Assembly (NCBI GenBank): GCA_949825025.1 | Contig: OX463778.1 | Span: forward strand, 682,001 to 746,000 | Direction: 5' to 3' | From: Siphlonurus alternatus | Lineage: Eukaryota; Arthropoda; Insecta; Ephemeroptera; Siphlonuridae | DNA length: 64,000 nucleotides | Part shown: positions 21,040 through 33,345 of the stretch, one piece after another | How positions within the stretch are numbered: position 1 is the first letter of the stretch | Layout: the number at the start of each line of letters is the position of its first letter | The notes under the pieces: generated by a model | The model's input: the letters and a program-made list of their open reading frames with translations, nothing else | What the model was told of the DNA's origin: nothing | Database searches by the model: none | Made by a program: the position numbers and the translations under genes

Positions 21040-22450
21040 AAAATGATGATGAGATCAAATCTCAAGTGCAGTGCGGTAAGAGCCCGAGCAATGACATCCA
21101 TACCTCCGTCACAGCAGCACCCAGAAAAATCCTACCTCTGGCAACCGTCGGGGTGTCCGAGCGCTCCTCGCCTGCATCATCGACGTGGCTGGTGGAGTAC
21201 CCGAGGGCACCGAGGGATGGTTGAGGAGGACCCAAGTCGGACTCGTGGTGAGACTGAGAGGCTCTCCGGTCCAATGTGAGCAAGGTGAGAAAGGGCACAA
21301 GTCCATTCCACCGGACTCGATCCCTCTCGAGCTTACAATACACTGCACCAACACCCCAAGTGGTCCTGTTTACCTGAGCTCTGCATGGTCTCATCAACCG
21401 GCAGATGTGTAACCTTCGCCAACTAACGATGGTAATATTTTTATACAATTACAAATTATACAGTCAACCGGAGTTCCTTGCCAATCATGAGACAGTTTCC
21501 AAATTGTTTTTTAGTATGAGCGAGATGGCTAAATCAAATTAAGTAACCCCGATTGACTGTAAACATGGTATTTACATTGTTATATCAAATCAATTCTTTA
21601 ATTGCTTTATAATGAAAAAAAAATAGAGCATATTGTAAAAATTAAAGAAGGGTACGGGACTCTGACGTCAAACGTTTATCCTTATTTTCTCCACCCTCTG
21701 TGATGACCGCGCTAGAGAGGGACGCTGCTGCCTTTTGTCAATGAACCCTAAGGTCCAAAGCCAGGGGAACCACCTACAAGAGCTCCGGGTGGCGAGGCGC
21801 AACGAATTTACCCCTGGGAGCGTTAAAATGAGTGACTTCTGGCCTGATGTAGACCCATCCGATTACTAGTACACTTTGAACCTCGGTTATCAGTATGAGA
21901 TACTGATTAACACGCGAAGAAACGCTCAAATTGTAAAATATGAAATAGAGTTTTAGTGATCTAATGGAATATAAAATTTTATAATGTATGAAATTGAGAT
22001 CGATATTAATTTAGCAATATCAATCATGATGACTGCAAATACCATGTTACATTTTTATACCATTTTCAATTTTTAAATTACCATCGTGCATTTGCGAAGG
22101 GTACACATATGCAGGTTGACGAGACCATTCAGGACTCAGGTAAGCAGGATCACGAGGGACGTCAGTCCAGTGCAATGCAAGATCGAACGAGATCAAGTCC
22201 AGCGGTATGGACTTGTGCCCTTTCCCACCTTGCTCATAGTGAACCAGAGCTCCTGTCGGTATCACCAGTTGATCGACTTGTGTCCTTCTGACACCGTCCC
22301 TCGGTGCCCTCGAGAACTCCGCACACCACGTCGATAATGCGTGCGAGGAGCACTCGGACACCCCGACGGTCAACAGTGGGAAGTCCGTTCTGAGCACCGA
22401 TGTGACGGAGGTACAGACGTCATTACTCGCACTCTTGCCGCAGTGAACGT
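21040..22450. repeat. Diverged inverted repeat of about 390 bp, GC-rich arms
   Basis: The left arm (about 21060-21440) and right arm (about 22085-22425) are inverted copies, clearly diverged from each other. Anchors: ggtgagaaagggcacaagtc at 21282 against gacttgtgccctttcccacc at 22211. The frame 21185-21412 (plus) and the frame 22047-22397 (minus) share EQG.KGHKSIP...YLS..WS.QPA.V, so the similarity is visible at peptide level too. The spacer contains a 5S-SINE body fragment. No domain recognised; it may be an old long-TIR element or paired coding relics. Confidence 0.7.
21690..21835 (-). mobile_element. 5S-derived SINE, body fragment, copy A
   Basis: gtcaatgaaccctaaggtcc, then aaagccaggggaaccac and cgaatttacccctggga, match the body of the full SINE at 37072-37480 (tctcaatggacc, aaagcctggggaaccac, cgaatttaccccaggga). 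The 5S-like head and the 3' tail are missing. Also present in B at about 57870-58010. Confidence 0.65.
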
Positions 22451-22857
22451 GACATATGACCCTGCTGAGTACATGCAGTTTGTGTATTTGAATGTTTTTA
22501 TATCAATGGATCACTTAATGACGCACCTGCAAGCAAGTAGGTGAGTCAGATAAAGGGCGGGTACCCTAAATGAAAAAATACCATGGCGTCGAAAATAAGA
22601 AAAATATGAAGAATTGTTGGCTGCAATTTATTCACACTATATCCATTGATGTAAAAAATTCAAATACACGAACTGTTCTTATAATGAGACCACCAGATGC
22701 AAAAGCAGACCATTGACATTAAATTTGCGATTTTGACTTTCACAACATTTAATTTAATATAGATTAATAGATATGGAAACAAAAATAGCTTTTATAACTT
22801 ATAACAAATTAAGAACACTTCATTATAAATTGTTAAATTTTTGCCACTTAAGGGTAA

Positions 22858-23198
22858 GATAACGCCACCAATGTTAAAAAAAATCACTCACACGAAAGTT
22901 CTGGAAAAAAAAAATAAAATGTTTCTTCTCTACACACCCTATCAGTAGCTAAAAAATCAGGAATCTAGTTTTTGAATTATGAATTTTTAAAGTTGACTAA
23001 TTTAACATGAAAGTTTCATTTCTCAAAGTTAAAATAGTCAAGTTTAAAAATTTATAACTCAAAAACTAGATCGTATTTGTATACCTGATATTTTAGCTAC
23101 TGATATGGGGTATATTAGAGGAGAACATTTTAAAAAAAAAATCGGAATTTTTGTGTGAAGATTTTTTTTTAACATTAGTGGCGTTATCTTACCCTTAA
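22858..23198. mobile_element. TTAA foldback MITE (GGTGGCGTTA type), copy A
   Basis: TTAA at 22858-22861 and 23195-23198, ends GGGTAAGATAACGCC with ACCAATGTTA next. The central arms contain aactagatcgtatttgtata and the mirror image. The right TTAA is shared with the next element (23195-23580). In B: 59024-59374. Confidence 0.88.
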
Positions 23199-23580
23199 AG
23201 GCATACAGGCCTCAAAATACAAATTAGACAGGCACCAAGTGGGTTTAGAGTATATAATCAACATTCGCATCATTTTTTTCCACGCGTGATGCATCCGTGC
23301 GAAGTCGCAGTTCAAAGTAAGAAATTTAGTCCTTGATGACGTCACGAAGTCCTTGATGACGTCACGAAGTCCTTGATGACGTCACGAAGTCCTTGATGAC
23401 GTCACAACTCAATGCTAATCGGTGCTAGCTGTGAGTTGTGACGTCAGCAAGGACTTTCTTTACAGCACGACTTCGCACAGACGTACCGCGCGCAGGTAAA
23501 AATAATACGAATGTTGATTATAAACTTGGGCAACACTTAATGTCTGTTTAATTTGTAATTTGAGGCCTGTATACCTTTAA
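23195..23580. mobile_element. TTAA MITE with CRE-like tandem repeat, copy A
   Basis: The ends read AGGCATACAGGCCTCAAAATAC and, from the right, AGGTATACAGGCCTCAAATTAC between TTAA at 23195 and 23577. The arms extend through caacattcg and cgaagtcg. Near 23330-23404 there are four 20-bp units tccttgatgacgtcacgaag, each with TGACGTCA, the consensus CREB/ATF site; copy B has three. It abuts the previous TTAA element, sharing one TTAA. Confidence 0.85.
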
Positions 23581-25988
23581 CAAAGAATATAAATAGAAAT
23601 ATAAATATTTGTTTGTTTGGTTAAGTACAATATTATTTTGTGGAGGGAAGTTAAGATAAAAAAAATCAATCAATGGAGCGTACGTCTGGTTCCACATCTG
23701 GTGGTGTCAACTGTTTACTATGTGATAACATACGTCACGGTAGCGAGGGACATATTTGACTCTATGTAAATACCTTTCTAAATACTCCACCCCCTTCTTT
23801 GAATTATTGTACAACATTAATTAGTGTTAAGCCTTTATTACATGATACAATTTTTCTAATTATTGTATCAATTTTAACTTCCAAGAAAGCTTCAACTCCA
23901 TTTATTTTGTGTGTATGGAGATGAAATGTTCTTGCAATGAAAATTTGTATGCAAAATTGTATCGTGTAATACCGGTTTAATACCAGCTGAAGAAAATACT
24001 CGTGATTTCTTCGCTTAAATTAACAAAGAAATAAACATTCGTACACAAACTAAATCACTTCCCTGCTACCATGACCACAGAACTTATTGTTTGTATATTA
24101 TACATGACTGTATGTATATGTGTTTTTGTTCAGTAAAAAAAAAAAACTATCTAATTTTGTAAGGTAAATTAATATGCGATAGCATCAAAAATTAATTTTG
24201 TTTTAAGTTCATTGATTAAGATTTCACGAAATAAGTGTAGCTAACAGCGCAATATTGCATGCATAGAAAAAATTTAATGTTTTACTCTCAGTAACTATAC
24301 AACGAGAAATCATATTAATAGTAACAAATTATAACACATAACAAATAATATACAGCAGAAGAGAACGACGTTATTCTTTGCTGAAGTTTGAAAATAGTTA
24401 GAAATTTAAGAAGTTAAAGTTATGCTAAAACAAATAAAAATTATAGCGATCGATGTAAAAAATATCTCATAATTTGATACCTATTTAAGGTATCATTGAA
24501 TTGTGCAAAAAGAGACGCAAAATCAATGTATTGATTGATTGTTGTATTGTTGTGGACGCCTCCCATCCCCCCCTCCTTTTCACTTAAACTCGGCGTCGTT
24601 ATTGGATGGACGCATGGATATATTTGAGCAAGGTCAAATGTTACCGCCCGCCTACCTGACCCCCCTTCCTAGCATACTTGCACTCGCCCAAGATTCACCA
24701 TGCTGCCTGCCGATGTAACCTGAAGTGCACACAACATGTTGTCACAAATCCAAGCAGTTATATACAGTAAAAACTTGTTATTACGTTATGTCAAGGGACC
24801 CAAAAAATTAGGGTTACCTTATATCGAGCTTCTCAAGAACATTTTTTTTTTAAATGTTTTAAATGACACATAAACCAGTGTCATCCACTTCCGTAACATT
24901 TTTGCTCCATTTAAAGTCCTTTTTGTCATGTTTAGGAGAAATAAAAAAGTCTTCAGTTCTAAAACAATTTACAATAATAATGAATAATAATAATGTTATT
25001 GTACAAATATACTAGCTAGAGAAACGCCATAGTAATGATATCACTATTGGGTAGATGCAGATGATCTGCATTAGCCCTAATTAACATGACATTCCGAATA
25101 ATATATCAAAGTTCGTAAAATCACGATTTTACGAACTTTAATTGATTTACAAAATTCATGAATGAACAAAATATTTTCCCTCCAAATAATTGGATAGGGA
25201 AGTGCATGTTAAGTGACCTCGAATTATGAATTTGCGATGCTGTAATGCCCCTAGAGAACATTTGAAGTATAGAGGTCTTTCACCATACGTCACAAAAATA
25301 TGACGTCACGTGAATGTAGGCAAAAAGCACCTATATTTAACATGGTAGTAGCATACCAAAAACTATTTATTTTCTGCGATATGACAATCGTGGTACTTTT
25401 GACAATTATTTTATATGATAGATTGAAATTTCAAGTAAATGGAAAAAAATACAATATTTGCCAATGATATCTGTGGAGAATACAATAAATCATTAAATAA
25501 AATGTAAATCGACTCCAAATTTCACGTCAATAATGATCATTTTAGGACACTTATGCACTGATATTGACCCTAAAATGCTTCAAAAAAATCAGCCAATCAC
25601 CGACCATTGCTTTCCCCGCGGACTTTTGAATACGAGGGGGAAACGGCACAACAAAAAATAATGATAAAGAAGCTAGGTAAAATAAAAAAAATGTATGTGT
25701 TCAAGTTATGTATATTTATTTCTAACGTATATATTATTACTAAAAAATAATAAAAATATGTTAAATTAGGAGGAATAAATCAAGTGTTCCAGTTCCCTCT
25801 CAGTATACCTACTGCAGAATGTAAACAACAACAAAGCCAAGCAAACGCTATATATTTTCGTTTTTTAAACATTAAATACGCGCGCGTGGTGATTTAAAAT
25901 TTTTGATCAAAACAATCCAGTTTAAGAAAAGAAAGAAAGGAAGAAAAAAAAAACGGGATGACATAATTAAGATGCGATGTATAGAATA
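23581..25988. other. Single-copy-like AT-rich stretch, no gene called
   Basis: No long frame or complete element. At 24764 cagtaaaaacttgttattac resembles a pogo/Tigger-type end (compare 36225), without a visible partner. A palindrome ttcgtaaaatcacgattttacgaa lies near 25110-25135. A GC-richer patch at 24545-24720 has no recognisable content. It is conserved in B at 59737-62147. Confidence 0.45.
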
Positions 25989-26479
25989 GAATCACGGACC
26001 AAATACCCCCGGACGAAATACCCCCGGACCAAATACCCCCGGACGAAATATCCCCGGACGAAATACTCCCGGACGAAACACCCCCGGACGAAATACCCCC
26101 TTGTAAGTGTAGAGGGGCGGGCGACCAACACGGGAGGGGAAGTCGACTTTATTTATAAAGTCTGTTTTTATGTCGTTTGTCTGACGTCACGCGCGTCGTA
26201 TTAAACAAGGAAGTAATAGTAACGCCATTTTTCACAACAAATATATATCATATAATATTCAAAGTATATTTATAGTTAAAATGCCGTATCAAGATCTCAA
26301 ATTGCGTCTTTAATTTTATTATACCGAAACATACTCAAAATTGTGCCGCAAACAAACGATTTTTGTATATGCTATGCTTACTTTGATAGTGCGGCAATTG
26401 TCACAGCGTTTAGCAGCAAAATTTTGAAGTTGTTTAAACGATTTTAGGTTTTTAAACCTAGATGTGCCACTAGCGATTT

Positions 26480-26790
26480 GAGCAAAGCCCGAAATTAACA
26501 AATACTTCGGGCTTTGCTCATTTAAATTTGAACATTTATAGAAGTGCTCAAATCGAAAAAAGCAATCCCCGACGAGGAGTTTTATATCGGGCGTTGCTCA
26601 TTTAAATTTGAACATTTATAGAAGTGCTCAAATCGGAAAAAGCGAACCCCGACGAGAAGTTTTATTTCAGGGTTTGCTCATTTCTAAAAGTGCCCAACTC
26701 GAAAAAAGCAACCCCGCGACGATAATTTTTATTTCGGGCTTTGCTCATATAGTTTTGATCATTTCTAGAAGTGCTCAAAGCAAAATAAAA
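26480..26790 (+). repeat. 80-bp tandem repeat in the F4 arm
   Basis: Three to four diverged units, each with tttgctcatttaaatttgaa, then agaagtgctcaaatcgaaaa and aagcaaccccgacg. The inverted set is at about 27880-28120 in the other arm. Confidence 0.8.
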
Positions 26791-27345
26791 AATAATAATT
26801 GGAAATTGTTCCGTATTATAGCAATAAATAATAAAAATAATGGAAATTTAATAAAATTTTAATTATATCATTTTTTTAATTTATTGATAAAAATGCAAAT
26901 TTAACATTAATAGCGTGTATAGTATTTTTTTTTATCAAAACAGTTCTTTCTGTATATATTCAAGTCATATTGAAAAAATACGATTTTTTCACACTGACAA
27001 TGAGAGACACTTTTAATTTTTTTATTATTATCATTTTTTTATAATTAATGGGTATGATTACAATTATACTCTAGCAATGAATTTCAGGTTGCAGATGAAC
27101 AATTTCTAAGTTCAGACGACGTACCACACATGACAAAGAAAAGAGAGTCTCAGATCAGCAGCAGCATTAGCAAATTCAAAGCCACAGGTTTTGTGTTTTG
27201 CAACTGCAAGAAAGGTTGTCAATCTAAAATATGTTGTGCAAATTAAGAAAAAATTTAGATGAAATTTAAAATGCCATGATAGTAATCCCTGCAAAAATAA
27301 GTCAAGTTCAGGTAATAATACGATCAGGTAATAATCAATTTTAAT

Positions 27346-27352
27346 AATATTT

Positions 27353-27416
<64 letters not shown>

Positions 27417-27512
27417 GTTGTTTATTTATTAATTAATGTATTTATTTACTTATTTATTTATTAATTAACTAATTTATTTATTTATTTATTAATTTATTTA
27501 TTTATTTATTTT
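27346..27512 (+). repeat. (TTTA)n microsatellite at the F4 centre
   Basis: Long runs of attt, interrupted by taattaatg. The same site in B (63525-63700) has a longer uninterrupted run. Confidence 0.95.
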
Positions 27513-28801
27513 AAATTAGTAGGTTTGGTACTATCTTGAGGAGCTCTTTGCTTCTTACCAAGTTCTCTAAATTAAGTTAAAATTATTTTACAATATATCA
27601 GAGCTGTAAAAAAATTATTTAAATTGACTAAAATACAATTATATTAATATAAAAAGTTTGACAAAATCGTATTTTTCAGTATGACTTGAATAAAACAGAA
27701 AGAAATATTTTAATAAAAAAATAATATCGCTATAATGCTAAATTTGTATTTTTGTTACTTATTTAAAAAAGTGATGTAGTTAAAATATTATTAAATTCAC
27801 AATATTTTATTGTTTTAATTATTTATTACAAATTTTTACTATAATACGGTACAATTTCCAATTATTTTTTTTCACTTTGCTTTGAGCACTTCTAGAAATG
27901 ATCAAAACAGTGAGCAAATCCCAAAATAAAGCTTCTCGACAGGGTTTGTATTTTTCGAGTTGAGCACTTCTGCAAATGATCAAATTTAAATGAGCAAACC
28001 CCAAAATGAAACTTCACGTTGGGGTTTGCTTTTTTCGATTTGAGCACTTCTAGAAATGTTCAAATTTATATGAGCAAAGCCCAAAATATTTGTTAATTTC
28101 GGGCTTTGCTCAAATCGCTAGGGGCACACCTAGATGTACGCATTGAATTCGAGCTTTGATGCCAACATATATAAATAGAAAAGGAAAAGGAATAAATAAG
28201 GAAATAAATAGAACAACAAGTAAATTAAGTTTCTTCAGGAGGGGTACACATGCTACGTTAAGTGTTCACGGCACCTTTAGTACCGGGGGACCAAAAACAA
28301 TAAAAAATATTGCATTTTTAGACCTATACCAATCGAATCAGAATTAAAAAATTACACTAAAAAAATTTACTTATTTTTTTTTTTAAGTTTCAAAAAATTA
28401 TATAGGGATGATTTTGAAAATTTTTAGTTTAAAAAAAAAATCTAAAAAAAAATGCAATAAACACTAATAATTAACATGCATAAAATGTATCGTATCAAAA
28501 TTTATTACACATTAATTTTAATTCGATATGAATGATATGATAAATTAATGCATAACGTATTGGCCTAACGTTACTAATGTAACTTCCTTCTTTAATACGA
28601 CGCGCGTGACGTCAGACAAACGACAGAAAAACAGACTTTATAAATAAAGTCAACTTCCCCTCCCGCGTTGGTCACCCGCCCCTCTCCACTTACAAGGGGG
28701 TATTTCGTCCGGGGGTATTTCGTCCGGGAGTATTTCGTCCGGTCCGGACGGGGATATTTGGTCCGGGGGTATTTCGTCCGGGGATATTTGGTCCGTTTAC
28801 C

Positions 28802-29235
28802 ATAGAGTAAACTCGGGTGTCTCGCGTGATCGTGCATGTAAGTTCACAGCGCACAAATTAAGGGATCTTCAATTTGCCGAGTTTGTTGTAAATTTATTAA
28901 TAATTAATATATAAAAAAAATGTGATAGCTGATATTTAAAAAAGATCGAGTAAAGCAAAAATTGCAAATGAGTTTGTATATACATCAGCGTCGACACTCG
29001 ATCATTCACGGGATAAATTAAAAACAAAATTCAAGTGCATCGTCATTAATTAATATCAACGAAAATATCTCGGCAGCAAAATACGAAACTTTGAGTGCAT
29101 TTTCCGTAAATGCATGGATTCAAAATTAATTTAAGCATTCATAATAATTAAATGCTTTAAAAAATTTGGTAGAAATTAAAAGCAGTTACATAATATATGT
29201 TTTACATTTTTACATATATAATTATTAACATTATT
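28802..29235. other. AT-rich spacer, nothing recognised
   Basis: No repeat end, RNA motif or coding frame could be supported. Confidence 0.4.
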
Positions 29236-29418
29236 ATGCATTTTTATTTCACTTTTCAGACTTTTACCTTTGCCGGTGGTCAATGTAAACCTTCTGTATG
29301 TATTGTATGTGGCGATTTGCGATACGGTGACCATCGCAACATATGATACTACATACACAGAAGGATTACATCGAACACCGGCAAAGGTAAAAGTCCGAAA
29401 AGTAAAATAAAAATGCAT
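29236..29418. mobile_element. Short palindromic MITE (ATGCATTTTTATTT ends)
   Basis: The left end atgcatttttatttcacttt and the right end are inverted copies; the arms continue through gacttttacctttgccgg (29259-29276, inverted at about 29373-29391) and ccttctgtatgta. The small loop is near 29330. The ORF at 29176-29418 is the folded sequence. Target duplication is ambiguous because the ends are palindromic. Confidence 0.75.
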
Positions 29419-29924
29419 TCAATATGATTACCCTTTGCACGAAAAAGTCATTTACTTATATAATTTAATAATAATTATCATGCATATTACAAATTACAAC
29501 TATGGTGATTTATGCCAAACTCGATCGTTCAACCAACGTTTTAGCCTTTTAGCATATCGTCATGGTATGCAAGAAAATTAATTGTATTAATTTTTACACA
29601 TTTTTTTTTACCATAAAATATTACACAACATATGAAAATACGTCAAAACAAATTTTATCAAAATTACATTAATAATTACAGCTATACATTATTTTAATAT
29701 TATTTTAAATTTGCATGTTTCACAATAATTCCCCATTTATAATTGATTTATTAAACGATTTACCATAGCTCTGGCTGATATGAGATGTTTCAAAACAATC
29801 AAAACTGAAAAGTTCTAACAAAGGGCATGTTGAATCCTGCCCCTACCTATAATTTTTATTTATAATTCATAACATCACTATAAATTATATGAAAAACAAT
29901 ACTAATTATAGACACCGGAATTAT
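29419..29924. other. AT-rich spacer, nothing recognised
   Basis: No supported feature. The motif gacaccgga at 29911 pairs with tccggtgtc at 35131, outside the next element's TTAA flanks. Confidence 0.4.
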
Positions 29925-30000
29925 TTAAAGGGTTCCTGAACTTGAAAATTCATATGCAGATATGGTCCTCACAAGAGTCCGGATGCAAGTTTTAGTTGCC

Positions 30001-30134
30001 TAGTGGAACTCCCTGCCGTCCGAGGTGGTGGGGGCGGAGAGTTACGGGGGATTTAAGAGTGCGTTGAGCTGGTTGAGCACTATATTGCGAGCCACCGTGG
30101 TTTAGCCACATTTGCCGCAGAGCGTTAAAATCTA
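30001..30134 (+). pseudogene. 3' relic of a second CR1-like LINE
   Basis: Reading frame 1 from 30004 gives WNSLPSEVVGAESYGGFKSA, then LSWLSTILRATVV, a stop, and PHLPQ. This parallels the C-terminus of the LINE at 30995-33358 (REWNALTADVAEAESFDLFK, RATVALPHLPR). It is absent from the opposite arm of the host element, so it is a 5'-truncated insertion. An in-frame TAG shows decay. It lies in the opposite orientation to the larger LINE. Confidence 0.75.
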
Positions 30135-30965
30135 AATCGCACCGTTGTCTAGATATGAGCGAAAGAATGCCACGTGGCTAGTAGCGATGACGTCACATCG
30201 CTTAAGGTCGGAGCGATCTTTTACATGCAAGGAAGCGATCTTTTACATGCAAGCGTACGGCCGCGACCACGTTTTCTCGTACTCGTGGTCGCATAGCGCG
30301 AGTTATAGGAATGACGTATCAACAAAAATCAAAAAGGACATGAATGACAACATCCTAATGAACATTGAACTCGATTATCGAACATTTATGTTGGTAAAAA
30401 AAAATAGATATCGCAATTCACAAATTAATATTTTTATTTTTTATTCACAATGAAATATACAGAAACGAACAGTTTTATTCTTTGCATGATTTTTTTTGTT
30501 TGTTTTTGCTTCACATAATATTACATACGTAAAGTAAGTGATGTTGTATATTGTTAATTGCAATAAAATATTACAATCACATTATTTAGTAACATTAATA
30601 AAAATACTCCAAATATTTATAATAATAAAATTATTTGAATTATTTTTTACTTTTTCCTTTCTTATATTATAAATAAGCAAAATTACATGGTGCGATGACA
30701 ATATAATTTTAATATTACTACATAATTATGTTTATACCTTATACAGATATAAGTCTCGTAAATTCGTATAATAACACTGTGAAAAAATCATTTCAAACTA
30801 TTTATATAAGCATGCAGTGCTCAAATTAAGTAGAGTTATATATATTATAGTCCATGCTGAGGCGCCTCGATCGAAAGCCTGTAGGATGGATCGTCATACG
30901 AGTTGCATTTCTTACAATTAAAATACTGTATTAATTTTAACTAACTATCTAGTTTTCTTTAGTCC

Positions 30966-33345
30966 AAAATTAATTAATAATAATAATAATAATATTAACG
31001 CGGCAAATGTGGCAATGCCACGGTGGCCCGCGAATGTTCACCAACTCTCAGAGATTTCTTAAACAAATCAAAACTCTCCGCCTCAGCAACATCTGCTGTC
31101 AACGCATTCCACTCCCTCACCGTCCTGTTTAAAAAAGAAAACTTTCCCACATCACTTCTACATCTAACATACTCCAACTTCCATCCATGATCATTTCTTC
31201 CAATATAACCTGCTCTCATCACACGACCACTCAACTCTTCCCAACCCTCACAATTTCTTGTTATCTTATACATAACACCAAGTCTACAATTTTTTCTTCT
31301 TAACTCCAACGACTCCCACCCCAAATTCTCAATTAAAGCAGACACACTAACATACTCCTTTCTAACATCAGCACCATCACCCACAAACTGGAACCTTCCC
31401 ACACGACCTGTAACCCTTCTAGCTGCTCTCCTCTGAACCTTCTCCAACTCCTTCACCCCCACACATCTATATGGGTCCCAAACACAGCAACCATACTCAA
31501 GCACTGGTCTCACCAGAGCTCTGTACGCATTATCTTTAACTACCCTACTGGTACCCTTAAGATTTCTCATGACAAACTCCAAAAACCTCCTTCCCTTCGA
31601 TGTAACATATTTAATATGTTCATTCCACATTAATTTACTATGAATGACTACACCCAAATATTTATACTTTTCATCCTGCTTCAATAACTCATCATGAAGT
31701 AAATACTGCACATCTCTTTTACGCCTTTTCCTACTAAACACAACTACACAGCACTTAGCGACATTCAACCTCATATCATTATCAATAACCCACCGACACA
31801 CAGTATTAAGATCCTCTTGCAGACGAACCACATCATCCTCACTTTCTATCTTCCCATAAACAACACTATCATCTGCAAACAACCTAATCTTTGACCTCAC
31901 TCCATCAGACAAATCTTCAATAAAAATCAAAAACAACAATGGACCCAAGACACTACCCTGCGGAACTCCCGAGGAAACAGCAATATACTCCGAGCATGCC
32001 TCCCCCACTCTAACTCTCTGCACCCTATCTCTTAAGAAATCCTCAATCAAGGACACCAACCTTTCATCCACCAAACAACGCCTCACCTTCTCAATTAATT
32101 TCCCATGAGGCACCTTATCAAAAGCCTTCTCAAAATCAAGAAAGACAGCATGAATCTCACCTCCACTGTCCAAAGCATCAGCCAACTCCTGAACAAAACC
32201 TGCCAATTGAGTCTCGCAAGAGAAATGCTTGCGAAAACCATGCTGGTGATCACCAAAGAATTTCGATCTCTCCAGATCACCCACCACAAATTTAACAACA
32301 ACCTTCTCTAACACCTTGGACACAACTGATGTTAAACTGATGGGTCTATAATTTTTAGGCTCACACTTAGATCCCCCTTTGTAAATCGGGACCACCCAAG
32401 CCTCCCTCCAAGCATCAGGTATCTTCCCCGACGCAAGTATCATTCTAAATAAATGAACTTGATACTTACAATGCAAACCAACACTAAGCTTTAAAAATGC
32501 ACTGGAAATATCATCAGGACCCGCCGCTTTCCCCTTTACTAAAGACATCAACGCTCTCTTCACATCTTTAAAACGAACTCTAAACTGCCTACCCCTACCA
32601 GCACCAATACTGGAACCACCCTCCTCATCAACCCGCTGCTCAGGCCTCGAACCATCATCAACCACTCCCAGCTCCACAGGATCCTGAAAAACAGACTTAT
32701 ACTGCCGAGCACACGCATTAGCCTTCTCAACCTCTGAAACATGAACACCTAAATTATCCTTCAAAACTGGAATATCATTTCCTGCCTTCCTAAAGGTTTT
32801 AATATGCCTGAACATTCTTCTTCTACTCCCCTCAACATCTCTCTCATCAAACATTTTCTGCATAAAACAATCTTCCGCTACCTTCTTTGCATTATTTAAC
32901 TGCATCTCCGCCTCAACCAAAGCCCCCTTTCTAACCTCACCTCTTTTATAACGCCCATACACCCTACGCAACTGTCGTTTCCTACACCTAACTTCCTTAT
33001 TAAACTGCAGCGGATCGCAACCATCTGCCACCATTTTTGAGGGTACACAACTCTCCCTCAACTCATTACAAATATCAACATACGACTCCCATAAATCATT
33101 AACACTTAAACCATCATCCTTCCAAGACTCAAACCTATCACTTAACTCAGCATCCAACTTGGCAACATCCGCTTTCCCGTAAAACCATCTTTTCCTTTTT
33201 TTCTGCTCGAAGCAAGGAGACTTCCCAACCTTAAAATCCACAATCGGAATCTTGTGATCACTAATTCCATCAACAACCTGCGAATTTATCCACATATCAA
33301 CCGGCCTCACCAAAACCACATCCAAAATATTTTCAGCACTAATAT
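30966..33345 (-). mobile_element. 5'-truncated CR1-like LINE with (ATT)n tail
   Basis: Comparison of the two arms of the host element places the insertion in a site reading CCAAAATTAATTATGCTGC. On the minus strand the ORF stop TAA runs directly into an (ATT)n tail (30973-30994), so there is no detectable 3' UTR. The 5' junction is near 33345. A target duplication of about 4 bp (ATTA) is possible. Both this copy and the relic at 30001 end at or near CCACATTTGCCGC. Confidence 0.85.

Larger units (their letters stand above)
1111..27808 (+). repeat. Segmental duplication, copy A
   Basis: This segment is repeated in the same orientation at 44377-64000. Landmarks keep order and spacing once insertions are allowed for: 4008 matches 48265, 15805 matches 52285, 22047 matches 58223, 25989 matches 62148. 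Long stretches differ at only scattered bases; for example the 94-residue ORF at 20219-20503 reads identically at 56396-56680. Copy A carries several transposons that B lacks. The left boundary lies inside the tandem array of foldback element F1. The right boundary cannot be seen because copy B runs off the window. It may be a true duplication or a second haplotype joined in series. Confidence 0.93.
25989..28801. mobile_element. Foldback element F4, copy A
   Basis: The terminal arrays of the 15-bp unit GGACGAAATACCCCC lie at 25995-26103 and, inverted, at 28692-28797. The ends read GAATCACGGACCAAATACC and, from the right, GGTAAACGGACCAAATATCC. Inside, both arms (to about 26990 and from about 27655) carry an 80-bp repeat with agtgctcaaatcg and gggctttgctca. 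The centre holds (TTTA)n. The TKYPR-repeat ORFs (25977-26204, 28592-28837) are array translations. Flanks ATAGAATA and ATAGAGTA are an imperfect direct repeat. No transposase. Confidence 0.85.

Noticed and set aside
21062..21448. 128-residue ORF as a host gene
   Set aside because: It spans one arm of an inverted repeat and the opposite strand reads equally well; no start context, splice signals or domain.
25977..26204. TKYPR-repeat ORF as a basic repeat protein
   Set aside because: It is the F4 terminal array, and the inverted array at 28592-28837 gives the same peptide.
32095..32311. Short ORFs on both strands inside the RT region
   Set aside because: Out-of-frame shadows of the reverse transcriptase, without domain similarity.
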